From JAICLV01 sp036380925 (GTDB taxonomy: Bacteria; Actinomycetota; Actinomycetes; Acidothermales; Acidothermaceae): DNA of 23,029 nucleotides. The notes under the pieces are model-generated. The model was given only the letters and a program-made list of their open reading frames with translations. It had not been told where the DNA came from and ran no database searches. Both the position numbers and the translations under genes were made by a program. Positions 1-8,173 of this stretch are shown here, piece after piece (the stretch's first letter is position 1; every line of letters starts with the position of its first letter). Location of the stretch: the NCBI GenBank assembly GCA_036380925.1, contig DASVDW010000157.1:1-23029 (forward strand), in the 5' to 3' direction.

Positions 1-384
1 TTCGTGCTGCCGCTGAGCACGGAGATCCCCGGCGTGGGCGACGAGTACGTCTACGCGAACGGCCCGACGCTGAAGGACCACCCGGGCATCGTGAAGGCGT
101 TCGTGACGGAGCAGCTGAAGGCGGTCCGCCAGCTGTACGGCGCCGACGACGCGGCGCTCGGCGAGCTCGTCAAGAAGTACCTGCCCGACGCGAAGGGCAC
201 CGATGTTCTGAAGTCGATGGTGCAGTCGAAGCTCTGGTACGCCAACGGCGGGCTCGACGGGCCTGGGTTGGAGGCGACCCTGAAGGGATTCGACCTGACC
301 CAAACCCCAGACCAGCTGAAGGACACCACCGCAGTCGACGCGGCGGTCAAGGACATCGGCAAGTCTGACCTGACGCAGTACTAA
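1..384 (+). CDS. ABC transporter substrate-binding protein, C-terminal part (SsuA/TauA/NMT1-like)
   Basis: This is the last 127 residues of an extracytoplasmic solute-binding protein; the frame is open from base 1, so the N-terminus, signal peptide and most of the ligand pocket lie outside the window. The visible part is a helical C-terminal lobe, including an N-G-P-T-L-K-D-H-P-G segment followed by a helix on which the protein's family usually ends (V-K-A-F-V-x-x-x-L-K-A). The call rests mainly on context: the stop (382-384) is 17 bases before a permease, then an ATPase and a second permease of the sulfonate/taurine/nitrate importer type. In such importers this protein captures the substrate outside the membrane. 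The substrate cannot be told from this fragment. A GTG at 4 is an internal codon, not a start. Confidence 0.75.
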   Translation, partial: FVLPLSTEIPGVGDEYVYANGPTLKDHPGIVKAFVTEQLKAVRQLYGADDAALGELVKKYLPDAKGTDVLKSMVQSKLWYANGGLDGPGLEATLKGFDLTQTPDQLKDTTAVDAAVKDIGKSDLTQY

Positions 385-401
385 AGCAAGGCGGAGGCAA
401 C

Positions 402-1193
402 GTGTCCTACTCGGTCGGGCAATCGCGCCGCGTCGCGCGCGGCGGCGGCCGGGTAGGGCATGTTGTCGTGCGCGTCGCGGCGCCCTCGATCGTTCTCGTG
501 GTCGTCTGCTTGCTGTGGAACTGGTACGTCCACAGCAAGAAGTCCTTCTATCTAGCCGACGCGGGCGCCATCTTCCGCGCGTTCATCAAAGAGCTCGGCG
601 ACGGCGCCGTGTGGCATGCGTTGTGGACCAGCGACATCTCGTTGCTCATCGGGTTCGGCATCGCGGTCGCGGTCGGCGTTCCGATCGGCTTGGTGATCGG
701 CCGGGTGCAGCGGATCGACCGGCTCGTCGCCCCCTACCTGCAGATCGCGCTCGTCACCCCGATCGCGGTGCTGATGCCGATCGTGCTTGTGGCGCTGGGA
801 CTCTCCCGGACGGCGCAGGTGGTGGTCGTGGTGCTGTTCGCGCTGCCGTTCGTCGTGGTGCCGACCCGCGGCGGCGTCGTCACCATTTCGCGCGATTGGC
901 TGGACATGTCGGCGGCGTACGGCGCGCGGGAGTTCCAGCTTTGGCGAATGGTGTTGATCCCGGGCGCGCTCCACGCGATCGTGAACGGCTTGCGGCTCGG
1001 GTTCGCGCACGCGCTCACCGGCGAGATCACCGTCGAGTTGAGCCTGATCGCGATCGGCATCGGCCAACTGATCATCAGGTATCAGTCGCACTACCAGGCG
1101 GCGGCGCTGTTCGCGTTCGTGTTGCTGATATCCGTCCAGTCGATTGTCGCCATGGGACTGCTGAGTCTGGTTCAACGCAAGGTTCGGCGCTGA
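402..1193 (+). CDS. ABC transporter permease (SsuC/TauC family)
   Basis: Integral membrane permease of 263 residues, the usual size for the family, with about six hydrophobic segments beginning near residue 25. The cytoplasmic EAA-type coupling loop is clear around residues 167-190 (D-M-S-A-A-Y-G-A-R-E-F-Q-L-W-R-M-V-L-I-P-G-A-L); this is where the ATPase docks. The GTG start at 402 follows GGAGG (393-397) by 4 bases. The stop overlaps the ATPase start as TGATG, indicating translational coupling. A second, different permease follows the ATPase, so the membrane channel is probably a heterodimer, whereas Ssu/Tau importers normally use a homodimer. The imported compound is unknown; sulfonates, nitrate, pyrimidine precursors and other small anions are all handled by relatives. 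Confidence 0.9.
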   Translation: MSYSVGQSRRVARGGGRVGHVVVRVAAPSIVLVVVCLLWNWYVHSKKSFYLADAGAIFRAFIKELGDGAVWHALWTSDISLLIGFGIAVAVGVPIGLVIGRVQRIDRLVAPYLQIALVTPIAVLMPIVLVALGLSRTAQVVVVVLFALPFVVVPTRGGVVTISRDWLDMSAAYGAREFQLWRMVLIPGALHAIVNGLRLGFAHALTGEITVELSLIAIGIGQLIIRYQSHYQAAALFAFVLLISVQSIVAMGLLSLVQRKVRR

Positions 1194-2089
1194 TGAGCAC
1201 ATTTTCTTGGCAACCAAACGAACCCGAGGCACGGGAGCTCCCGACCACCATGAATCCGACCGCGAAGCCCGCCGCGGGCGCCCGCCTGGGCGCCCGCGGG
1301 CACATCGACGTCGACGGCGTGACGAAACGCTTCGTGGCAGCGCGGGGACGCGGGTCGCAAGACGTCGTCGCCCTGCGCGACACCAGCTTCCAAGTGCGGC
1401 GAGGGGAGTTCGTCAGCGTCGTCGGGCCGAGCGGCTGCGGCAAGACCACGCTGCTGCGCATGATCGCGGGGCTGTCGCCGATCGAGACCGGCCGCATCCT
1501 CATCGACGACCGGCCGATCACCGGACCCGGTCCGGATCGCGCGGTCGTGTTCCAGCATCCGTCGTTGTTGCCGTGGGCCACCGTCGTCGACAACATCGCG
1601 TTCGGTCTTCGGCTGCGCCGGGTGCCGAAGTCGACGCGCGTGACCCGGGCGCATGAGCTGGCCGCGCTCGTCGGCCTCACCGGCTTCGAGAATCACCTCC
1701 CGGGGCAGCTGTCCGGCGGCATGCAGCAGCGCGTCGGGCTGGCTCGCGCTCTCGCCGTCGACCCGCAAATCCTGCTCCTGGACGAGCCGTTCGGCGCGCT
1801 CGACGAGATCACCCGTCGGCAGATGCAAGACGAGTTGCTGCGGATTTGGTCCGGCACCGGCGTCACCAGCCTGCTCATCACGCACAGCGTCGACGAGGCC
1901 ATTCTGTTGTCGGATCGGATCTTGGTGATGTCGGGGCGTCCGGGGCGGGTGATCGAGGAGATCTCGGTCGGCATGAGCCGTCCTCGCGAGCGCGGCATGG
2001 AGACCACGCAGGAGTTCGTCGAGCTCCGGCACCGCATCTGGGAGCTGCTGTCGGCTCCCGTCGGCGTGGCGACCAACGCTGACGAGTGA
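1193..2089 (+). CDS. ABC transporter ATP-binding protein (SsuB/TauB family)
   Basis: ATPase of the importer, 298 residues. All motifs are present: Walker A GPSGCGKTT (78-86), Q-loop V-V-F-Q-H (118-122), signature LSGGMQQR (173-180), Walker B ILLLDEPFGALD (193-204, catalytic Glu198) and switch His231. The start is the ATG at 1193, which overlaps the upstream stop. An N-terminal extension of about 35 residues rich in Pro, Ala and Glu precedes the ABC domain, so the ATG at 1250 (residue 20) is a possible alternative. The frame is open further upstream to 515, but that stretch is the out-of-frame shadow of the first permease. Powers import through the two flanking permeases. Confidence 0.93.
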   Translation: MSTFSWQPNEPEARELPTTMNPTAKPAAGARLGARGHIDVDGVTKRFVAARGRGSQDVVALRDTSFQVRRGEFVSVVGPSGCGKTTLLRMIAGLSPIETGRILIDDRPITGPGPDRAVVFQHPSLLPWATVVDNIAFGLRLRRVPKSTRVTRAHELAALVGLTGFENHLPGQLSGGMQQRVGLARALAVDPQILLLDEPFGALDEITRRQMQDELLRIWSGTGVTSLLITHSVDEAILLSDRILVMSGRPGRVIEEISVGMSRPRERGMETTQEFVELRHRIWELLSAPVGVATNADE

Positions 2090-2095
2090 CGCCGC

Positions 2096-2941
2096 ATGAC
2101 TGACATCGCCACTCAGCAACCGACGGCGCCGGTCACCCGCCGGCGACCGCCGCGGCGCTGGACGGCGGCGCTCGCCGAGTTCGTCCGAGTCGACATCAAA
2201 GCGACCGTCGTCGGTCTCGTGGTCGGGGCGGTCGCCTGGCAGCTCCTCGCGCTGGTCATCAACGCCAACTGGTTGCCCACCTTCGACACCATCGTGCGGC
2301 GAGTCGGCGATCTGCTTGGGGACGGCAAGTTCCGCAAGGAACTGCTGGACTCGGTGGGCAGCATGATGATCGGCTTCGCGCTGGCCGTCGCGGTCGGTCT
2401 CGCGGTCGGCATGGCGATGGGCCTCAGCAGGCTCGCCCGTTACGCGTTCAACATCTACGTCGACGTGCTGCTGTTCATCCCGCCGGTCGTCGTGACGCCG
2501 GTGTTCTTCGCGATTTTCGGCCTGTCGAACTCCGCCGTGCTGGCGGTCATCTTCATCTTCGCGGCGCCGATCATCGCGTCGACCACCAAGGCGGCCTTGT
2601 TGAACGTGGATCACGACCTCGTCGACGCGGCCGCGTCCTTTGGCGCGAACCGCGTGCAGAAGGCGCTTCTCGTCGTCTTCCGCGCCGCGCTGCCCATGAT
2701 CTTCACCGGTCTGCACCTGGGCATCGGCCGGGCGGTCAAAGGCATGATCATCGGCCAGTTGATTTTGGCCGTGGTCGGGATCGGCGCGTACGAGGCGCGA
2801 TTCGAGCAGGCCTTCGACTCGGCCGGTCTGTGGTCGATCGCGGTGATCGTCGTCATAGTCGCCATCGTCTTCAGTTGGCTGGTGCATTTCGCCGACCGGC
2901 TGGTGAACGCGTGGGCGTATGTCGGTGGCGAACGCAAGTGA
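2096..2941 (+). CDS. ABC transporter permease, second subunit (SsuC/TauC family)
   Basis: Second membrane permease, 281 residues, starting 6 bases after the ATPase stop. It has a basic N-terminus (residues 13-22 rich in Arg), about six membrane segments, and an EAA-type loop near residues 177-200 (D-L-V-D-A-A-A-S-F-G-A-N-R-V-Q-K-A-L-L-V). It is clearly different in sequence from the first permease, so it is not a recent duplicate. The order permease-ATPase-permease after a binding protein fits a heterodimeric importer. Substrate not predictable from the sequence. Confidence 0.9.
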   Translation: MTDIATQQPTAPVTRRRPPRRWTAALAEFVRVDIKATVVGLVVGAVAWQLLALVINANWLPTFDTIVRRVGDLLGDGKFRKELLDSVGSMMIGFALAVAVGLAVGMAMGLSRLARYAFNIYVDVLLFIPPVVVTPVFFAIFGLSNSAVLAVIFIFAAPIIASTTKAALLNVDHDLVDAAASFGANRVQKALLVVFRAALPMIFTGLHLGIGRAVKGMIIGQLILAVVGIGAYEARFEQAFDSAGLWSIAVIVVIVAIVFSWLVHFADRLVNAWAYVGGERK

Positions 2942-2960
2942 CAACGGAAGGCAGTGACGA

Positions 2961-3845
2961 GTGAGTGAGGCGAGCAGCGCCGTCGGCGTCGTGGGCCTCG
3001 GCGAGATGGGCCTGCCCATCGCCCGAAACCTGTTGCGCGCCGGCTATCGCGTGCATGGATGCGACGCCGATCCGCTCGCGCGCAATCGGGCTGGTTCCGC
3101 TGGGATATCAGCGGTGGACGACCTCGACGTCGCGGCGAAGCGGGCGGCGACGTGGTTGGTCGTCGTTCCCGCGGCGGCAGTCCCGGCGGTCGTGAAGCAG
3201 CTGGCCCAAACGCTGGCTGCTGACTCGCTCGTGATCGTGTGCAGCTCGGTCAACCCCGGGGTGATGTCGGACGTCGCCGCGGTCTTGGACCCGGCCGGCG
3301 TGCGCGTGTGCGACGCCGCGTTGGCGCGTGGTGTTCCCGCCGCGCACGAAGGCTCGCTGTTGTTGTACTGCGGCGGCGACGCCGAAACGATCGAACGGGC
3401 GACCCCGCTGCTGCGCGCGTTCGCCCGCGACGTCACGCACGTCGGGCCGCTGGGAAGCGGGCAGACCGCGAAGCTGCTGAACAATCTGCTGCTGTGGTCG
3501 ACCGTCGCGGCGGTCACCGACACGCTGCGGTTGGCGGCCGCGATGGGCCTGGACACCGACGCCGTGGTGCAGGCGCTGGCTCTCGGCAGCGCGCGAAGCT
3601 GGGTGCTGGACACCTGGTCGCGACCTCGTCCGATGCCGGATCTGGAGCACGACCTCGAACGGGCGCTCGCCACCGCGGAGCTGTTCGGCGTCGAGCTGCC
3701 CATCGCGCGCGTCGTCCAGCAGGTCATGACGGACGTCAAGCAGCGCAAGGCGGCGGCGTTCGCGGGAACGGGCGCCGCGAGGAGCATGGCCGACTTCGTG
3801 CGCGCGACGTCTCCCCACCAAGCACAGCAACCGGAGAACTCATGA
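2961..3845 (+). CDS. NAD(P)-dependent oxidoreductase, 3-hydroxyisobutyrate dehydrogenase-like
   Basis: Beta-hydroxyacid dehydrogenase family protein of 294 residues. The N-terminal Rossmann domain opens with V-G-V-V-G-L-G-E-M-G (8-17), and the family's catalytic lysine site is present as G-S-G-Q-T-A-K-L-L-N-N (165-175, Lys171, Asn175), followed by an all-helical C-terminal domain. The substrate loop that usually reads D-A-P-V-S-G-G is here D-A-A-L-A-R-G (118-124), so the Ser/Gly that hold the substrate carboxylate are replaced; the substrate is probably not hydroxyisobutyrate. Relatives also include imine reductases, tartronate semialdehyde reductases and 6-phosphogluconate-like enzymes. GTG start at 2961 with GGAAGG at 2946-2951. 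The stop overlaps the next start as ATGA, tying it to the deacetylase. Confidence 0.85.
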   Translation: MSEASSAVGVVGLGEMGLPIARNLLRAGYRVHGCDADPLARNRAGSAGISAVDDLDVAAKRAATWLVVVPAAAVPAVVKQLAQTLAADSLVIVCSSVNPGVMSDVAAVLDPAGVRVCDAALARGVPAAHEGSLLLYCGGDAETIERATPLLRAFARDVTHVGPLGSGQTAKLLNNLLLWSTVAAVTDTLRLAAAMGLDTDAVVQALALGSARSWVLDTWSRPRPMPDLEHDLERALATAELFGVELPIARVVQQVMTDVKQRKAAAFAGTGAARSMADFVRATSPHQAQQPENS

Positions 3846-5728
3846 CGCTGGACCTTCGGGATCGGGCTCCTTACAGTCCGCTGCCAGGTCGGCCGCCTAT
3901 CCGGTGGCCGGGTGGCGCGCCGTTGGCAGTCTGGGTGGCGCCGAACGTCGAGCACTACGAGTACGAGTTGTCGTTGCGCACTGACCGCGACCCGTGGCCG
4001 CGGATGCCTCATCCCGACGTGCAGCAGTACTCGTATCGCGACTACGGCAACCGCCAGGGCATTTGGCGCCTCGACCGGATGTTTCGCGATCTCGAGATAC
4101 CGCCCACGTTCTCCCTCAACTCGGGAATGTTGCGGCACTACCCGGAGGTCGCCGAGATGATCGGCGCCAGCGACGGCGCCGTCATGGCACACGGTGTGTA
4201 CAACACCCAATACCTGCATGAGCTCGACGCCGAGCAAGAGCGCGAGGCGCTGGCCGAAAGCATCGCGGAGATCGCGTCCCGCACGGGCAAACGGGCCGGC
4301 GGTTATCTCGGGCCGGGCATCTCCGCGACGGTCAACACGCCCGACATCTTGTGCGACCTCGGCCTTCGCTATCAGGCCGAGTGGGTGCTCGACGACCAGC
4401 CCACCCCGATCCGGGTGGAGCGGGGACGGCTCATCTCAATGCCTTACACGTTCGAGCTCAATGACGCTCGCATGATCAACGATCCGTGCTCCCCGCAGCA
4501 GTTCGCCGACGCGTGCCTGCGGCAGTTCCGGCTGCTGCGGGCGGAGGGCGCGCGCAGCGGCCGGGTGATGTGCGTGGCGCTGCACAGCTTCATCTCGGGG
4601 CAGCCGCACATCGCCGCCCAGCTGCGCGACATGTTCGACGAGATGCGGCGGCACGAAGACGTCTGGTTCGCCACGGCCGACGACATCGCCGCCTGGTACC
4701 TCGAGCACAGCTACGACGACCACCTGCGTCACGCCGTCGACGTCAACACCCGTCCGCGTGAGCGGGTCGTGGTGTCGACGCAGGCCGTACCGGCAGCCGG
4801 CGCCGATGGCGACGGCCGGTTCCGGCGAATCGACCACCCCTATTTGGTGGAGGAGCCGGATCGCGCGGGCGCGCCCGCGTTCTGGCCAGGCGGCCAGCGG
4901 CTCGCGGCGAGCGTCATTGTGTGGCTCGACTACCTCGACGTGCGGCCACTTCCCGGATTCACCCGGTCGCGCTGGCTCGGCGGCGGCCCCGGAAGCCGGC
5001 CGTATCCCGACTACGCCAAGTTCGCCCACCGCGAGTACGGCCACCGCGTCGGCGTCTTCCGGCTGCTCGACCTGCTGGCCGAGCGGGGCGTGCCGCTCGC
5101 CGTCGCCATAGACGCGATGACCGCGAAGGCCTATCCCTCGCTCGTCGAGGCGCTGGCGGATCGCGACGTGGAATGGATCGCGCACGGCGAAGCGGTGACC
5201 CGCATGGTGAGCTCGCAGATGACCGCTGAGGACGAGCGTGCGCACATCGCCGACGTGCTCGACACGTTGGCGGCCGCGCTGCCGACCCGCATCGTCGGCT
5301 GGCTCGGCGCCGAGTACGGCGAGTCGTCGCGCACGCCAACGCTGTTGCGCGAGGCCGGCGTCGAGTACCTGTGCGACTGGGGAAACGACGACGCGCCGTA
5401 CCGCCTGCGCACCACGGCCGGCGATCTATGGGTGGTGCCGAGCCTCGCGGCATACGACGACTCCTTCGCTTTGGAGCACCGCAAGCTGCCTCCCGAGGCC
5501 TACTACGGCGGCCTGAACGCCGCGGCGCGCGCCCTCCTCGGCGAACCGCCGACGGCGACGCCCCGCTGCGTCACGATGAACGTCCGACCCTGGCTGACCG
5601 GCCAGCCGTTTCGGGCCAGCCACTTCGACGACACGTTGCGCGGGCTTTCGGACGACGGGCTCTGGTTCGCCACGCCGGGTCAGATCGTCACCGCGGTCGC
5701 CCGGCGCGGTCGCGAGGCGGTGGCGTGA
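3842..5728 (+). CDS. Tandem two-domain polysaccharide deacetylase / PuuE-like hydrolase
   Basis: A 628-residue protein made of two homologous NodB-fold (CE4-like) halves, about 1-300 and 325-628. Both have an R-x-Y-G-x-R-x-G-x-x-R-L segment, an A-H-G metal-site histidine (His117 and His448), a G-Y/W-L-G segment and a C-V-x-x-x-x-x-x-x-x-G-Q-P segment. Relatives include allantoinase PuuE, which opens a cyclic amide, and carbohydrate deacetylases. The first half keeps N-V-E (35-37), L-H-S-F (His248) and G-Q-P-H (His256). The second half has L-D-Y-L-D (362-366), M-N-V-R (Asn580) and G-Q-P-F (Phe590), so it has probably lost catalytic residues. The ATG at 3842 overlaps the dehydrogenase stop, and the frame upstream of it is only a shadow. 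Cytoplasmic, since no signal peptide is seen. Likely hydrolyses an amide or imide in the imported compound (inference). Confidence 0.85.
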   Translation: MTLDLRDRAPYSPLPGRPPIRWPGGAPLAVWVAPNVEHYEYELSLRTDRDPWPRMPHPDVQQYSYRDYGNRQGIWRLDRMFRDLEIPPTFSLNSGMLRHYPEVAEMIGASDGAVMAHGVYNTQYLHELDAEQEREALAESIAEIASRTGKRAGGYLGPGISATVNTPDILCDLGLRYQAEWVLDDQPTPIRVERGRLISMPYTFELNDARMINDPCSPQQFADACLRQFRLLRAEGARSGRVMCVALHSFISGQPHIAAQLRDMFDEMRRHEDVWFATADDIAAWYLEHSYDDHLRHAVDVNTRPRERVVVSTQAVPAAGADGDGRFRRIDHPYLVEEPDRAGAPAFWPGGQRLAASVIVWLDYLDVRPLPGFTRSRWLGGGPGSRPYPDYAKFAHREYGHRVGVFRLLDLLAERGVPLAVAIDAMTAKAYPSLVEALADRDVEWIAHGEAVTRMVSSQMTAEDERAHIADVLDTLAAALPTRIVGWLGAEYGESSRTPTLLREAGVEYLCDWGNDDAPYRLRTTAGDLWVVPSLAAYDDSFALEHRKLPPEAYYGGLNAAARALLGEPPTATPRCVTMNVRPWLTGQPFRASHFDDTLRGLSDDGLWFATPGQIVTAVARRGREAVA

Positions 5729-7740
5729 GCGAGACCGACCCGTACTCGCTGGTTCGACAGCCCTACGCCCTCGCCGGTCTCTCGCTGCGGAACCGGGTCT
5801 TCCAAAGCGCGCACACCACCAACTTCGGGGCGAGCGACAGCAGCGGGCCGACGAAGCGGCACATCGCCTACCACCGGGCCAGAGCGCGCGGGGGTGTGGC
5901 GCTCATCATCACCGAAGGCATCCGGATCTACGCGCCGACGTGGCGCAAGGGCAGGATGGGCGCCTTCAGCGACGAGTCGCTTCCCGACTTCCGCCGGCTC
6001 ACCGAGGCGGTCAACGCGGAGGGCGCCGCGATTTTCGCCCAGCTGAACGACCCTGGCCGGCACCTGCGCCTCGACCGGATCGCGCCGGTTTCGTCGTCCG
6101 CGTTGCCGTGGACTCACGCCGGCGCGGTGCCGCACGCGCTCACACCGGACGAGATCGAGGTCGTCGTCCGATCGTTTGGCGAGGCGGCGGCCAGAATGGA
6201 GCGCGCCGGGTTCGACGGCATCGAGGTGCAGTGCGGTCACGGGCATCTCATCAACCAGTTCCTCTCGCCGGCCACGAACCAGCGCGACGACGCGTACGGC
6301 GGCGACGTCGAACGTCGGCGCCGCTTCCTGATGGAGGTTTTCGCGGCGGTGTGCGCGAGCACCCGGCTACCCGTCGGAATTCGCCTGAGCGCAGAGGAAT
6401 TCCTCGAGGGGGGATTGTCGCTCGACGACTCCTTGGAACTGGTCGACGAAGTCACGCGTCGCTTTCCGATCGCGTTCGCGCACGTCACCCAGTCGTTCTA
6501 CGACGGCAGCCCGTCGCTCGCGACGCAGCTGCCTGACATGGCGTGGCCGGCGGCGCCGTTTCGGCACCTGCCAAAGGCATTCAAGTCAGCGTTCCCCGAC
6601 CTGACGATCCTCGCGATCTGCCGCATGGACGACCTGCGCGTCGCGCAAGAGGTGCTCGCGGACGGCGCGGCGGATCTCATCGGCATGGCCCGACCGCAGA
6701 TCGCCGAGCCCGAACTCGTCGCCCGCACTCTTAGCGGCCGCGAGCACGAGACGCGGCACTGCATCGCGTGCAACCAAGGCTGCATCGGGCGCTCCGAGTC
6801 GGGCTCGCCCATCAGCTGCGTGGTCAATCCGCGGGTTGGACTGGAGGATGAGTTCGCGCGGGTGGCGAAATTGCGCGTCGACCGACCGGAAAACGTCGCT
6901 GTCGTCGGAGGCGGGCCGGCTGGGATGCAGGCCGCGTTGACCGCCGCGCAGCGTGGTCATCGCGTCACGCTGTTCGAGGCCGGCGACGTGCTCGGCGGCC
7001 AGATCCGGCTGGTGAGCTCGCTTCTCGGCCGGGAGCGTTTCGCGTTGCTGGTCGACGAGTTGGAGCGCGACGTTCGAGCCGCGGGCGTCGACATCCGCTG
7101 CGGCGCGCGGGTGACCGCGTCGGCGCTGGGCGACGCCGACACCGTGCTGGTCGCCACGGGGTCTGCTCCCACGCCGTTGGCCGTTCCGGGAGCCCGAGAC
7201 GTGTGGTCGATTCCCGCCGCGATAGGCGCGCTCGACGCGCTGGGCGGGCGGGTGCTGCTCATCGACCACGACGGAGGCTGGCCGACCGGAACCTTTGCCG
7301 AGCACCTGGGCCGACACCGCATCGCCGTCGACGTCGTGACGCCCGACGCGTCGTTCTTACCGAACGTGACGGTGTACTCCAGAGTCGCGTTGGTCGACCG
7401 GCTGCGCCAGCTGCCGGTGTCGGCGCGCCCGCTGCAGCGCGTCGTTCGCGTCGACGGCGACGTGGCGGTGCTCGAAGACTGCATCTGCGGCGCGCGTTCG
7501 GAGCTTCGCGGTGTCTCGGCCGTGGTCGCCGCGACACCTCCCACCGCCGAAGACCTGCTCGCCCGCGAGCTTCGCTCAGCCGGTTTCCACGGGAAAGTCC
7601 ACATCGTCGGTGACGCGTACGCGCCGCGCACCGCGCTCGAGGCGGTCTACGAGGGACACGTCGCGGCCATGTCGATCGGGCATGAGGACGACCCCGAGCT
7701 GCGCGTGTTCCCGACGTACCGTCCGCCAGTCTCACTTTGA
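5725..7740 (+). CDS. FMN/4Fe-4S/FAD oxidoreductase (2,4-dienoyl-CoA reductase / trimethylamine dehydrogenase class)
   Basis: A 671-residue flavoenzyme with the full domain order of its class. An old-yellow-enzyme barrel (about 1-340) contains G-H-G-H-L-I-N-Q-F-L-S-P-A-T-N-Q-R and D-D-A-Y-G-G. A 4Fe-4S site follows with Cys346, Cys349, Cys353 and Cys365. Then comes an FAD/NAD(P) Rossmann part starting V-A-V-V-G-G-G-P-A-G (391-400) and ending near G-D-A-Y-A-P-R-T-A-L-E-A-V. The second nucleotide fold lacks a GxGxxG and reads L-L-I-D-H-D-G-G-W, as in amine dehydrogenase-type members, so NADPH use is uncertain. GTG start at 5725, overlapping the deacetylase stop as GTGA; the frame upstream is a shadow. 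Possible roles are reduction of an activated double bond or oxidative N-demethylation. Substrate unknown. Confidence 0.9.
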   Translation: MSETDPYSLVRQPYALAGLSLRNRVFQSAHTTNFGASDSSGPTKRHIAYHRARARGGVALIITEGIRIYAPTWRKGRMGAFSDESLPDFRRLTEAVNAEGAAIFAQLNDPGRHLRLDRIAPVSSSALPWTHAGAVPHALTPDEIEVVVRSFGEAAARMERAGFDGIEVQCGHGHLINQFLSPATNQRDDAYGGDVERRRRFLMEVFAAVCASTRLPVGIRLSAEEFLEGGLSLDDSLELVDEVTRRFPIAFAHVTQSFYDGSPSLATQLPDMAWPAAPFRHLPKAFKSAFPDLTILAICRMDDLRVAQEVLADGAADLIGMARPQIAEPELVARTLSGREHETRHCIACNQGCIGRSESGSPISCVVNPRVGLEDEFARVAKLRVDRPENVAVVGGGPAGMQAALTAAQRGHRVTLFEAGDVLGGQIRLVSSLLGRERFALLVDELERDVRAAGVDIRCGARVTASALGDADTVLVATGSAPTPLAVPGARDVWSIPAAIGALDALGGRVLLIDHDGGWPTGTFAEHLGRHRIAVDVVTPDASFLPNVTVYSRVALVDRLRQLPVSARPLQRVVRVDGDVAVLEDCICGARSELRGVSAVVAATPPTAEDLLARELRSAGFHGKVHIVGDAYAPRTALEAVYEGHVAAMSIGHEDDPELRVFPTYRPPVSL

Positions 7741-7756
7741 TCGAAAGGAAAACAGC

Positions 7757-8170
7757 ATGGATGTCGTCAGCGAGGTCGTCTACCGCGCGAACGTGTCGGT
7801 GGCCGGAGGCCGGGTCGGAAAGGCGAGGTCGGACGACGGATTGCTCGACTTGGCGCTGGCGCGGCCGGGGTCACATGACGGCGTCAACCCCGAGCAGTTG
7901 CTCGCGGCCGGTTGGGGCGCCTGCTTTCTCAGCACGATGCACGCGATTGGCCGCAAGTCCGGAGCAGACACCGAGAGCGCGACCGTCAACGTCGTCGTCA
8001 CACTCGGCAAGACGACCGAGCAGATGTTCGCGCTGCAAGCCGATTTCACCGTCGAGATCCCCGGCCTGACGCGCGACCAGGTGACCGAGCTGGTCGCGCA
8101 AGCGCACGGGCGCTGCCCTTACTCGCGCGCGCTCAACGGCTCGATCGCGGTGCGGACGACGATCGTCTAG
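7757..8170 (+). CDS. ohr: Organic hydroperoxide resistance protein (Ohr, OsmC family)
   Basis: A 137-residue thiol peroxidase that reduces organic and lipid hydroperoxides. It has the Ohr features: Arg19, N-P-E-Q-L-L-A-A-G-W-G-A-C-F with peroxidatic Cys56, and G-R-C-P-Y-S-R-A with resolving Cys120. The length is standard. ATG start with AAAGGA at 7744-7749. It lies 16 bases after the flavoenzyme and is the last gene of the + strand operon. No OhrR repressor gene is beside it. Its presence in a transport and catabolism operon suggests that a downstream step, perhaps flavin oxidation, makes peroxide (inference). The gene ends 3 bases from the ileS stop on the other strand. Confidence 0.93.
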   Translation: MDVVSEVVYRANVSVAGGRVGKARSDDGLLDLALARPGSHDGVNPEQLLAAGWGACFLSTMHAIGRKSGADTESATVNVVVTLGKTTEQMFALQADFTVEIPGLTRDQVTELVAQAHGRCPYSRALNGSIAVRTTIV

Positions 8171-8173
8171 CCC

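Noticed and set aside
515..1192. Long upstream extension of the ATPase frame
   Set aside because: It overlaps the first permease in another frame and encodes Arg-rich shadow sequence; the ABC gene starts at ATG 1193.
1172..3019. 615-residue frame on the minus strand
   Set aside because: Antisense to the ATPase and second permease; composition is Asp/Arg/His-rich shadow coding typical of high-GC DNA.
3239..3841. Upstream extension of the deacetylase frame
   Set aside because: Covered by the dehydrogenase in a different frame; ATG 3842 has the ATGA overlap and begins the real protein.
5371..5724. Upstream extension of the flavoenzyme frame
   Set aside because: Shadow of the deacetylase C-terminus; GTG 5725 is the natural start.
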